Shown: positions 25,721 through 33,454 of the stretch, one piece after another | How the letters are laid out: every line of letters begins with the position of its first letter | How positions within the stretch are numbered: position 1 is the stretch's first letter | Source: Myxococcales bacterium | GTDB lineage: Bacteria; Myxococcota_A; Polyangia; Polyangiales; Polyangiaceae | Reading direction: 5' to 3' | DNA length: 59,062 nt | Assembly: GCA_947473045.1 (NCBI GenBank) | Contig: CANJCO010000029.1 | Coordinates: 1 to 59,062 of the forward strand | The notes under the pieces: model-generated | What the model saw: the letters and a program-made list of their open reading frames with translations, nothing else | What the model was told of the DNA's origin: nothing | Databases searched by the model: none | Made by a program: the position numbers and the translations under genes

Positions 25721-26134
25721 ATGGCCGAAGCGTCTGCTCGTAAAGTTCGAATCCTCGTCGCGAAGCCCGGTCTCGACGGCCACGATCGCGGCGCAAAGGT
25801 GGTCGCCCGCGCCCTGCGCGACGCGGGGTTCGAGGTCGTCTACACCGGCCTGCACCAGACCCCCGAAATGATCGCGAACGCCGCAGTCCAGGAAGACGTC
25901 GACGGCGTCGGCCTGTCGATCATGAGCGGGGCGCACAACACGCTGTTTCCGGCTGTGATGACTGCGCTGAGCGCGAAAGGCGCGAACGACGTGGTCGTGT
26001 TCGGCGGCGGAATTATTCCCGAGGGCGACATGCAGCGCCTCCGCGACTGCGGCGTAAAAGGCGTGTTTACGCCGGGCACGACGCTCGAGACGATCATCAC
26101 TTGGGTGAAGGAAAACATCCAGCCGAGAGGCTGA
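25721..26134 (+). CDS. Stand-alone B12-binding subunit (methylmalonyl-CoA mutase C-terminal type)
   Basis: The 137-aa protein is a complete cobalamin-binding domain of the mutase family. DGHDRG at 19-24 supplies His21 as the lower axial ligand; SIMSGAH and [11 protein letters not shown] complete the fold, ending in [13 protein letters not shown]. In small-subunit mutases such a protein pairs with a separate large catalytic subunit. No mutase large subunit is in this window. The downstream membrane-protein gene begins on the very next base after its stop. Partner substrates could be methylmalonyl-, isobutyryl- or ethylmalonyl-CoA. Confidence 0.94.
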   Translation: MAEASARKVRILVAKPGLDGHDRGAKVVARALRDAGFEVVYTGLHQTPEMIANAAVQEDVDGVGLSIMSGAHNTLFPAVMTALSAKGANDVVVFGGGIIPEGDMQRLRDCGVKGVFTPGTTLETIITWVKENIQPRG

Positions 26135-26773
26135 GTGGTCTACCGCCTCGACGCCGACGCCGCAGGCGCGCGAGCGCGATGGAGCGCGCTGGCTGCAACC
26201 TTCGGCGCGATGGCTCCCGCGCTCTTCACGGCGGTCACCTTCGGCAAGCTCGGTCTGGTTCCGCGCGTCTACCTCGGCATCGTGCTCGGGCTGCTTCTGC
26301 TGCTGGCGTCGGTGCGTATCGTCGCCGGCTACCGCCGCCTGCGCCGGCACCTCGAAGCGTTTTGCGTGAGCGAGCGCGAGGGCGGCGGGCTGTCGGTCAC
26401 AACGCGCCTTGGCCAATACGAGATCGCCGGCGAGAGCATCACCCGCGTTCGGGAACTCGGCGGCGTGCTCGGCGGACTTCGTGTCGAGCTGGCTCCGGGC
26501 TGGGACGGCAGTCGCGACAGTCCGGAGACGATCGACATTCCGCGCGGCGGCGACGCCTACGCGCAGCTGCGCACGAGCCTCGCGCGCGCGCACCCTGTTG
26601 AGCCGCCCCGCAAGCGCTCGCGGGCCGCACGCGTCGCGCTGAGCGTCGCGGTGATCGCGGGAATCTTCTTCCTTCCGTTCTTTCTCGACGCCATCTTCGG
26701 AAAGTCGAAGGTCGTCGCGGTCGCCCTCGTGCTCGTCGTTTGGGCTGGGCTGCGGCTAATGCTCCGCCGCTGA
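26135..26773 (+). CDS. Membrane protein of unknown function
   Basis: The 212-aa protein starts with GTG directly after the TGA of the B12-binding gene. It has two N-terminal membrane helices (about 25-65), a cytoplasmic beta-rich segment of about 90 residues (LSVTTRLGQYEIAGESITRVREL, resembling PH-like bacterial domains), and two further helices at the C-terminus. The zero-base junction implies translational coupling. A functional link to B12 is not evident. Confidence 0.7.
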   Translation: MVYRLDADAAGARARWSALAATFGAMAPALFTAVTFGKLGLVPRVYLGIVLGLLLLLASVRIVAGYRRLRRHLEAFCVSEREGGGLSVTTRLGQYEIAGESITRVRELGGVLGGLRVELAPGWDGSRDSPETIDIPRGGDAYAQLRTSLARAHPVEPPRKRSRAARVALSVAVIAGIFFLPFFLDAIFGKSKVVAVALVLVVWAGLRLMLRR

Positions 26774-26870
26774 GCGAGCCGCCCGGACGCCCCCTGGCCC
26801 GGGGCCGGCCCCGCTCTGGCCCGGCCAGGGCGAACGTGTCGATATCCAGCAAAAACACGCGGTTTATGAC

Positions 26871-26886
26871 TGGCACGCGCCTCGCT
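26871..26886 (+). promoter_or_regulatory. Candidate sigma-54 promoter
   Basis: TGGCACG-CGCC-TCGCT matches the -24/-12 pattern with GG and GC spaced by exactly ten bases. The only departure from the core is TCGC for TTGC. It lies 48 bases upstream of the serine protease start. Two intact sigma-54 activators are encoded in the window. Confidence 0.4.
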
Positions 26887-26933
26887 CAGGGGCCCCGCGA
26901 GCCGGCCCTTTGCCGACTCACCTGGAGGATCCC

Positions 26934-28025
26934 ATGATTGCCATTCGTTCCCGCATACGCCCCGCGTCCACAGTCGCCACGCTCGCCGCGCTCGCCACAT
27001 CCGCGCTCGCGGCCTGCTCCGGCGCCGTCGCTCCCGCAACCGCCGGCAGCGGAGCCGACACCGCCGTCAGCGGCGGCGACACCGTCGAAGTCGACACCGT
27101 CGAGATCGTCTCCGGCGTTCCCGACAAAGGCCGGGATCCCGCTGTCGTCGCGATCGACGTCGCCGGAGTGGGTCTGTGCACAGGCACGCTGATCGCGACC
27201 AACGTCGTGCTGACCGCGCGCCACTGCGTCTCCGAGACTGTCGAATCGGTGAGCTGCCCGTCGAGCGGCGCGCAGATCACCCGCGACCGCGCCCCCTCCT
27301 CGCTCGCGCTCTTTGCCGGCGACGATATCCGTACCGCCCGGCACATCGCGCAGGGCCACGCGCTCGTTTTGCCGCGCTCCGAGCAGCTCTGCGAGGCCGA
27401 CATCGCGGCGATCATCCTCGACCGCGACGTCGAGGGCATCGATCCCCTCGCCGTCGGCAAAATCGCGCCGAAAGTCGGCGATCGCATTCGTGCAGTCGGC
27501 TTCGGCAAGTCCCGCGACTACGGCCCTGCAGGCACCAAACTGCTGCGCGATTTCGTGAGAATTCAGAGCGTGTCGCCGAGCGAATTCCTCGTCGGCGAAG
27601 CGACTTGCCAGGGCGACTCCGGCGGGCCTGCCATCGACGCTCGCGGAGCGCTCATCGGCGTCGTTTCACGCGGCGGTCCGGCGTGCGAGGGCGGCGACGT
27701 CCACAACGTCTATACGCGCGCAGGCGTCTTCGACAACCTCATCGCCGACGCACTCGCACGGGCCGCGGCGAGCGCCGAATCCGACGCGGGCGTCATCGAC
27801 GTAAGCAAGGGCAACGCGAGCGACGCCGGCAAAAAAAAGGGCGGCAAGCCTCCAACCGATATGGGCGAGTCCTGCCGGAGCGGCAGCGATTGTTCGACCG
27901 GCATGTGCGTCAAAAACGGCAGCGAGACGTACTGTTCGCGCACGTGCGGAGCCAGCGAGCACTGCCCCACGAACTACAAATGCACCCACACGAAGTCGGG
28001 CAAGGCGGTCTGCGTGGCCAAATAG
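26934..28025 (+). CDS. Trypsin-like serine protease lipoprotein with Cys-rich C-terminus
   Basis: The 363-aa protein has a lipobox (ALAAC, Cys28) and an S1-family protease domain with the full triad: His97 in TARHC, Asp156 in ADIAAII and Ser228 in GDSGGP. A Lys/Gly linker leads to a Cys-rich tail (CRSGSDCSTGMCVKNG, CSRTCGASEHC) of a type found on many secreted myxobacterial proteins. It is probably a surface-anchored endopeptidase. The start at 26934 has a GGAGG about 6 bases upstream; the frame is open from 26910. A sigma-54-like promoter precedes it. Confidence 0.93.
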   Translation: MIAIRSRIRPASTVATLAALATSALAACSGAVAPATAGSGADTAVSGGDTVEVDTVEIVSGVPDKGRDPAVVAIDVAGVGLCTGTLIATNVVLTARHCVSETVESVSCPSSGAQITRDRAPSSLALFAGDDIRTARHIAQGHALVLPRSEQLCEADIAAIILDRDVEGIDPLAVGKIAPKVGDRIRAVGFGKSRDYGPAGTKLLRDFVRIQSVSPSEFLVGEATCQGDSGGPAIDARGALIGVVSRGGPACEGGDVHNVYTRAGVFDNLIADALARAAASAESDAGVIDVSKGNASDAGKKKGGKPPTDMGESCRSGSDCSTGMCVKNGSETYCSRTCGASEHCPTNYKCTHTKSGKAVCVAK

Positions 28026-28104
28026 CCGCCGGCGCGCGCTGAGGCAGCCGGCCGTGCGCCAGCGGCGGTTGACGCGCGGCCCGCTCTGCCCATAAGGAAG
28101 CAGG

Positions 28105-29250
28105 ATGGACTTCGACTTCTCCGAGCACCACAACCTCCTGCGCCAGAGCGTGCGCGATTTCGCCCGCGCGGAGGTCGCTCCGCATGCCAAAAAGTGGGAC
28201 GAAGAAGAGCGGTTCCCCTCAGAAATCGTGCCCAAATTGGCCGATATGGGGCTGCTGGGCATTCGCATTCCCGAAGAGTTCGGCGGCTCGGCGATGGACA
28301 CGACCAGCTACGCGATTTGCGTCGAGGAAATCGCGAAGATCGACGGGTCGCTGGCGCTGACGGTCGCGTCCCACAACGGCCTCGGCACGGGCCACATTCT
28401 CGCCTTCGGCTCCGACGCTCAGAAGCAGCGGTACCTGCCGAGGGCGGCGCGCGGCGAGTGGCTCGCGGCGTGGGCGCTCACTGAGCCCGGGAGCGGCAGC
28501 GATTCGGCCGGGCTCACCACAACGGCGCGCCGCGAGGGCGACGAGTGGATCATCAACGGCACCAAGATGTTCATCACCCAGGGGAGGGTCGGCGGCTTCT
28601 GCGTCGTGCTCGCACGCACCAATCCCGCCGCATCGAAGCAGCGCGGAATCACGGCGTTCGTCGTCGAGCACGGCACGGCCGGGTTCTCGGCTTCGAAGCA
28701 CCTCGAAAAGCTCGGCTGCCGCTCCAGCGACACGGCCGAGCTGACTTTCGACAACGTGCGCGTCCACGACTCACAGCGGGTCGGCGAGATCGACCACGGC
28801 TTCACCGACACCATGAAGATCCTCGATCGCGGCCGCATCTCGATCGCGGCGATGGCGCTCGGTCTCGGCTACGGCGCGCTCGACATGGCCACCAAATACG
28901 CAAAGGACCGCAGGCAGTTCGGCAAGGCGATCGCCGAGTTTCAGGCCGTGCAGTGGATGCTCGCCGACTGCAAGACGGAGCTCGACGCAGCCTCGCTGCT
29001 GACCTACCGCGCGGCCTGGCTCTGCGATCAGGGGCGCCCCTATTCGCGCGAGGCATCGATGGCCAAGCTCTTCGCGAGCGAGGCGAGCACCCGCGCATGC
29101 AACAAGTCGCTGCAAATCCACGGGGGCTACGGCTACACGCGCGAGTTCAGCGTCGAGCGGCACCTGCGCGACACCAAGCTGTGCGAAATCGGCGAGGGCA
29201 CGAGCGAGGTGCAGCGCCTCGTCATCGCGAAACACCTGCTCGCGGGCTGA
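28105..29250 (+). CDS. Acyl-CoA dehydrogenase
   Basis: The 381-aa flavoprotein catalyses alpha,beta-desaturation of an acyl-CoA, passing electrons to ETF. Signature 1 (AWALTEPGSGSDSAG) lies near residue 125, and signature 2 (IHGGYGYTREFSVERHLRD) and the catalytic Glu in GEGTSEVQR (about 363) are present. The length and MDFDFSEHHNLLRQSVRDF start match the short/medium-chain and branched-chain group, so butyryl-, isovaleryl- or 2-methylacyl-CoA are all possible substrates. AAGGAAG precedes the ATG. It stands alone, ending in a bidirectional terminator. Confidence 0.95.
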   Translation: MDFDFSEHHNLLRQSVRDFARAEVAPHAKKWDEEERFPSEIVPKLADMGLLGIRIPEEFGGSAMDTTSYAICVEEIAKIDGSLALTVASHNGLGTGHILAFGSDAQKQRYLPRAARGEWLAAWALTEPGSGSDSAGLTTTARREGDEWIINGTKMFITQGRVGGFCVVLARTNPAASKQRGITAFVVEHGTAGFSASKHLEKLGCRSSDTAELTFDNVRVHDSQRVGEIDHGFTDTMKILDRGRISIAAMALGLGYGALDMATKYAKDRRQFGKAIAEFQAVQWMLADCKTELDAASLLTYRAAWLCDQGRPYSREASMAKLFASEASTRACNKSLQIHGGYGYTREFSVERHLRDTKLCEIGEGTSEVQRLVIAKHLLAG

Positions 29251-29273
29251 TTCCGGCAGCACAAAAGGCGAGA

Positions 29274-29299
29274 GCCCCGCTCCGTCACTGGAGCAGGGC
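29274..29299. terminator. Bidirectional terminator between convergent genes
   Basis: GCCC-C-GCTCC and GGAGC-A-GGGC form an interrupted 9-bp stem with a six-base loop. It lies between the acyl-CoA dehydrogenase stop and the S1-protein stop. On the minus strand it is followed by GCCTTTTGTGC. Confidence 0.65.
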
Positions 29300-29322
29300 C
29301 CGCCGTCAACCAGTCGCGCCGA

Positions 29323-31356
29323 CTACTTCTCCGACTTCTTCAGGAGATCGCCCAGGGTGCCAAATTTGGCCTCCCGAGTGACTTGCGCGCGATACGACTT
29401 GTAGGCGTCGCGCTCGTTTTGCTCGGTCATGGCACGAATGCTGAGCTTCACTTCGCCGCGACGGGGGTCGATCTCGACGATTTTCGCGTCGAGCTCTTTG
29501 CCCACCGGAAACAGCTTGCGAAGGTCGGAGCCGCGCTCGGTGCCGGTGGCCGCGCCGGTGATGAAACCGCGCGCCTGACGGCCCGTGGCGCCGAGAATGC
29601 GAACCTGCAAGCCGCCTGGATCGACGAGGGTCACGACAACCTTCACGATTTTGTGCGGGGCAACGCGCTGCGGGGTCTCGCCTTCGGCGGCGCCCTCGGG
29701 CACGGGGTGCAGAGCAATTTTGTGGGCGAACGCGTCGACGTGCGACACGACGACGTCGATCTCGTCGCCGACCTTGACGACCTCGCTCGGGTGATCGATG
29801 CGCTTCATCGACAGGTCGGACGTGTGAATCAGACCGTCGATGCCAGGCTCGAGCTCGATGAAAGCACCGAAGGGCTGCAGACGCGCGACGCGGCCCTTGT
29901 GGCGCGTGTCGGGTGCGTACTTCTTGACGACCTCGGCCCACGGATCGGGCAGCGTCGCTTTGTGCGACAGCCAAATCTTGCCCTTGACGTCGATTCGCTG
30001 AATTTCGACGCCGATGGTCTCGCCGACGGTGAAGACGTCGCTCGGAGTGTCGCCCCGGTTGTGGCTCATCTCGGCGAGCGGCACGAGCCCCTCAACCCCG
30101 CCAATGTCGATGAACGCGCCAAACTGGACGACGCTGACGACGACGCCGTCGACGATGCTCCCGACGACGACGCGCTTGAGGGCGTCATCGCGGGTCGTCT
30201 TCGCCTCAACCTCGAGCATCGACCTGCGGGACAGAACGATATCGCGGCCGCGCTTGGCGTACTGGGTCACATGAAACGGCAGGCGCTTGCCGACCAGGTG
30301 CTGCAGACCGTGGCCGTGGCGCAGCTCGACGTGAGAAGCCGGCGCGAACGCCCGCAACCCTTCGATGTCCACCTCGACGCCGCCCTTGATGGCGCCCGTA
30401 ATGAGCCCCATGACGGTGGTCTTTTCGCGAAGCGCCGCAGCCACAGCGGGCTTGTGCCCGCGGCCACGTCGCGGATGGCGGGTGAGCACGACAAGTCCGC
30501 CGCGTCCGCCGTCGTTGTGAACGACGCCAACGAAATTGGCGCCAAGCTCGAGCACGACCGGCGGCAACGTCACGATCCCGACAGCAGGCTCGTGCGTACG
30601 CGAGGGCGAAACGGCAGGCTCTCGCTCGGTGGCCTCGACCTCGGGGCTCCCCGCTTCCGCGGACTCCGCGGTTTCGGTCGCTTCAGACTCAGCTGTAACG
30701 CCGGCGGCGGAAGCTTCTTCGGACGCTGCGTCGCCGGGCTTCGGCTTCGGCGGCGGCAGGTCGTCATCGTCATCGACCTCGCTGCCCGGGCCCTGCGCGG
30801 GCTCGTCGGGGAGCGTCATCTCGAGGCGGTCGAAGATCGCGCGCCCTTTGCCCGACAAGTCGACCATGAAGTAGTCGTCGGTAATCTCAATGAGCTTGCC
30901 AAACACGACGTCGCCAACGCTGAACGCGGGGCGCTCCCGCGGCTCGGGAGGTCGCGGACGCCTCGCGCGCTGCTGGTTGTCGCGGCGCATCGGCCCCTGC
31001 CCCGCGGGCGCGTCGTTGCCGTGGGCTTCGACGCCCTCGGCCTGATCACCGTCGGCGTCGCCCTCGGAGTCGCCCTCGGCGCCTTCACCGTCGGCGGAAG
31101 CCACGGCGCCTTCGCCCGGCGCGCCCGGCTTCTTCTTGCGACGACGACGACGCTTACGACGCGGGGCACCGTCAGCGCCCTCGGTGGACGCGGCGGCGGC
31201 AGAGTCTCCGCTGCCCTCGGCGGCACCGTTGGAGACTTCAGAGGTCATAGCCGAGGCCGGGGCTTCACCGCTCGCGGCGGGAGCTTCAGCGGGGGAGCTC
31301 GCTTCCGGCGCGTTCTGCGCGGCTTCGAGCGTGGGCGAGTTTTCGTTGGACGTCAT
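29323..31356 (-). CDS. S1-domain RNA-binding protein (ribosomal protein S1-like)
   Basis: The 677-aa protein has a low-complexity Ala/Glu/Ser N-terminus, a very basic patch (RRKRRRRRKKK, about residues 66-76) and acidic linkers. About six S1-type segments follow, of which four are well formed, for example VGSIVDGVVVSVVQFGAFIDIG and HKGRVARLQPFGAFIELEPG. The number of repeats parallels ribosomal protein S1, but the first two are degenerate and separated by long acidic linkers, so it may be a second S1-like RNA-binding protein rather than RpsA itself. The reverse strand is also fully open over its length; homology decides for the minus strand. Confidence 0.88.
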   Translation of the reverse strand: MTSNENSPTLEAAQNAPEASSPAEAPAASGEAPASAMTSEVSNGAAEGSGDSAAAASTEGADGAPRRKRRRRRKKKPGAPGEGAVASADGEGAEGDSEGDADGDQAEGVEAHGNDAPAGQGPMRRDNQQRARRPRPPEPRERPAFSVGDVVFGKLIEITDDYFMVDLSGKGRAIFDRLEMTLPDEPAQGPGSEVDDDDDLPPPKPKPGDAASEEASAAGVTAESEATETAESAEAGSPEVEATEREPAVSPSRTHEPAVGIVTLPPVVLELGANFVGVVHNDGGRGGLVVLTRHPRRGRGHKPAVAAALREKTTVMGLITGAIKGGVEVDIEGLRAFAPASHVELRHGHGLQHLVGKRLPFHVTQYAKRGRDIVLSRRSMLEVEAKTTRDDALKRVVVGSIVDGVVVSVVQFGAFIDIGGVEGLVPLAEMSHNRGDTPSDVFTVGETIGVEIQRIDVKGKIWLSHKATLPDPWAEVVKKYAPDTRHKGRVARLQPFGAFIELEPGIDGLIHTSDLSMKRIDHPSEVVKVGDEIDVVVSHVDAFAHKIALHPVPEGAAEGETPQRVAPHKIVKVVVTLVDPGGLQVRILGATGRQARGFITGAATGTERGSDLRKLFPVGKELDAKIVEIDPRRGEVKLSIRAMTEQNERDAYKSYRAQVTREAKFGTLGDLLKKSEK

Positions 31357-31434
31357 GAGGTGCCTGAGCGTTCGTCCCCTGAAGTGGGAAAGCTTGAACG
31401 GGGCCGCGAATACTAGCGCTTGACGACGATGGAG

Positions 31435-33036
31435 TCACGCGGCCTTCGCAGGCGGGGCCACCGCGTCGAACGCGAGCCCATGCGCCGCGAGTCGGTTCTG
31501 ATAATAAAACAGCAGCCGCGTGCTTTCGAGCACCACGTCGGTCGCGCCGAGCGAGAGCACGGGGCTCGCGTGGTAGCCGGCAAACGCCCGGAGCGCCGAC
31601 GCCAGCACAGCGTCCGCCCGCGCGCCGCGCAGCCCCGGCGCGAGCACGAGCTCCCCGGCGTCCTCGGCGCGTTCGAGGCGCCCCAGCAGCTCTTCGAGGC
31701 TTCGCTGCATGCGCTGCCGCGTCACCCGAACTCCGTCGCGCTCGCCGAGGAGCGCGAAGAGATCCGAGTGCCCGAGCACTTTGCGCAGCTCGGAGAACGC
31801 CGCCGTCGCCACGACGTGCGTCGGCATGACGACCGTATCGCGCTTGAAAGCAGCACAAATCGCGAGGCCAAGCTCCCTCGTGTACTGCGCGTCGCGCCGC
31901 GGATCGCGCTGCGGCTCTCCGCGCGCTCCGACGAGATAGCTCTCGGGAAGCACGTGCCGATCGCGCGCGTCACGCGAGGTGCCGTCGTCCGCGACGCGAT
32001 TACCGAAGCAGTCGAGCGGCGCAGAGAAACGAATCACGCACGCTGCGTCGAGCCCGAGCAGCTTCTGCGAAAACGCGGCGACGCGGCCGATGCGGGTCGA
32101 TTCGTCGTCTTCGATGATGTACCGGGCCTTGCCTTCTTCCTGCAAAAAGTCGTCGATCAACGTCTCGGCTTCGAGCGTGAGCAGGTAGTTGATGGTCGCG
32201 GGCACAAAGAAGACGCGCTGGGGTTTGCCCTGCTCGGCGGTGCGCCCGAAGGCTTCGATGCCGGTGCCGGCGAGCCCGAGCTTGAGGCGGCGCTCGACGG
32301 CGCCCGAGCGCGATCGCGTGCCCCCGGGAAAGAAGAGCGAGTGGTAGCCGCGCTCGAGGAGCACCGTCGAATAGGCCTTCAGAACATCCTTGTATAATGC
32401 ATGTTTTAGACGACGATCGACGCGGTAGGCGCCGAGGTTGTGCATGAAGAACGACAGCACCGGATTGGTGAAGAGGTTCTTGCCCGCGCCGTAGGTGGCC
32501 GGCGGAAGTCCGGCGCGTTCGAGGGCGAAGCCGAACACAACGGAGTCGAGATTCGACAAATGGGTCGGCGTAAAAACGAGCGTGCCCTTCCGCGCGAGTC
32601 CCCGAAGCTGGTCGACCGGCCCCTGTACGATGATGCGGTCGTCGAGCGCGTCGAGACCGGTCATGCGGTGCAGATTGCGGAGCGCGCTTCGCGGAGACAG
32701 CAGGGTGCCCAGCACCGGCGCCATCGCCCTCGACGCGAGCTTGTAGACGCGCGGGTCGAAATTGCCGGCGACGTCCCACGCGTGGCGCTCGGCCAGCCGC
32801 TCGACGTTGGCGCGCAGCTCCCCGTCGGTCATGCGTCCGAGGCTCGCGGCGAGGGCCCGCCACTCGGAATACGCCGCGCCTCCGTTCGCGCCGACGCGCC
32901 TGGCCTCGAGATAGGCCGCATCATTGAGCACGAGGCGCGCGTCCTTCACAGAGTCGACGACGCGCTTCACAACCTCGCGGACGATCGCAGGCTTGGCCTC
33001 GTTGAATCCGAAGATGGGCGCGGAGTCGTACGTCAT
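31435..33036 (-). CDS. Glycerol-3-phosphate acyltransferase-like (PlsB/PlsC superfamily)
   Basis: The 533-aa protein has the acyltransferase blocks: THLSNLD (HX4D motif), a YGAGKNLFTNP region and FFPGGTRSRSG in the substrate-binding position, followed by KLGLAGTGIEAF. Such enzymes move an acyl chain from acyl-CoA or acyl-ACP to a glycerol backbone in membrane lipid synthesis. The size suggests a PlsB-like form. The start at 33036 gives MTYDSAPIFGF; the frame continues upstream only through the small lipoprotein gene and the regulator region. It contains a rare TTA codon inside a TGCA-N3-TACA site. Confidence 0.88.
   Translation of the reverse strand: MTYDSAPIFGFNEAKPAIVREVVKRVVDSVKDARLVLNDAAYLEARRVGANGGAAYSEWRALAASLGRMTDGELRANVERLAERHAWDVAGNFDPRVYKLASRAMAPVLGTLLSPRSALRNLHRMTGLDALDDRIIVQGPVDQLRGLARKGTLVFTPTHLSNLDSVVFGFALERAGLPPATYGAGKNLFTNPVLSFFMHNLGAYRVDRRLKHALYKDVLKAYSTVLLERGYHSLFFPGGTRSRSGAVERRLKLGLAGTGIEAFGRTAEQGKPQRVFFVPATINYLLTLEAETLIDDFLQEEGKARYIIEDDESTRIGRVAAFSQKLLGLDAACVIRFSAPLDCFGNRVADDGTSRDARDRHVLPESYLVGARGEPQRDPRRDAQYTRELGLAICAAFKRDTVVMPTHVVATAAFSELRKVLGHSDLFALLGERDGVRVTRQRMQRSLEELLGRLERAEDAGELVLAPGLRGARADAVLASALRAFAGYHASPVLSLGATDVVLESTRLLFYYQNRLAAHGLAFDAVAPPAKAA
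32391..32401 (-). other. TGCA-N3-TACA motif, site 6 (centre TTA)
   Basis: Exact match in the acyltransferase gene, sense orientation, read as GCA TTA TAC; TTA is a very rare codon in this sequence. Confidence 0.6.
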
Positions 33037-33083
33037 GTGCGCAGCATCGCCGCAACCCGCCAGACGACGCAACCTGCGAGCGC

Positions 33084-33248
33084 TCAGCCGGCGGGAAGCG
33101 GAGGCGCAGGCGGCGCGGCCGCGTCCGTCTCCGGAGCAGGCGCGGACAGATCCGGGCTGTCGGGAACCATCGGCGGCTTCTTGTCGCCGCAGGCCGCGAG
33201 CCCCGAGATCAGAACCAGTCCGAGCGCGACAATCTGAACTTTCCGCAT
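33084..33248 (-). CDS. Small lipoprotein (54 aa)
   Basis: The 54-aa peptide has a textbook lipoprotein signal, MRKVQIVALGLVLISGLAAC (Cys20). A short Asp/Pro/Ala-rich mature part of 34 residues follows (GDKKPPMVPDSPDLSAPAPE and on). GGAGG lies about 7 bases before the ATG. It lies between the acyltransferase and the divergent FHA regulator. Small lipoproteins of this kind can be structural, but no role is evident. Confidence 0.75.
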   Translation of the reverse strand: MRKVQIVALGLVLISGLAACGDKKPPMVPDSPDLSAPAPETDAAAPPAPPLPAG

Positions 33249-33454
33249 GGGCGGCCCTCCGTAGGCGCCAGTGTCGCATGACCGATGCTTTGTGGAGTGC
33301 ACAAAAAGACGGAACAGAGCTCCGAGGCCGAGATGCCCGTCGGAAGTGTGAACCTCGCGATTTTTTCCAGCCGCGTGCGGGCAGCGGCAACGACCGCCGC
33401 GAGGCAGCGGATGGGGACGCGCGTCGCAAGTTGCGATACAGATCTCCCTCACCG

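Noticed and set aside
25745-25754. GTTCGAATCC, resembling a tRNA T-arm
   Set aside because: It lies inside the B12-binding gene (encoding KVRIL) and no acceptor or anticodon stem can be built around it.
29383-31416. A 677-codon plus-strand frame opposite the S1-domain gene
   Set aside because: The minus strand encodes clear S1 domains; the plus-strand product has no recognisable fold.
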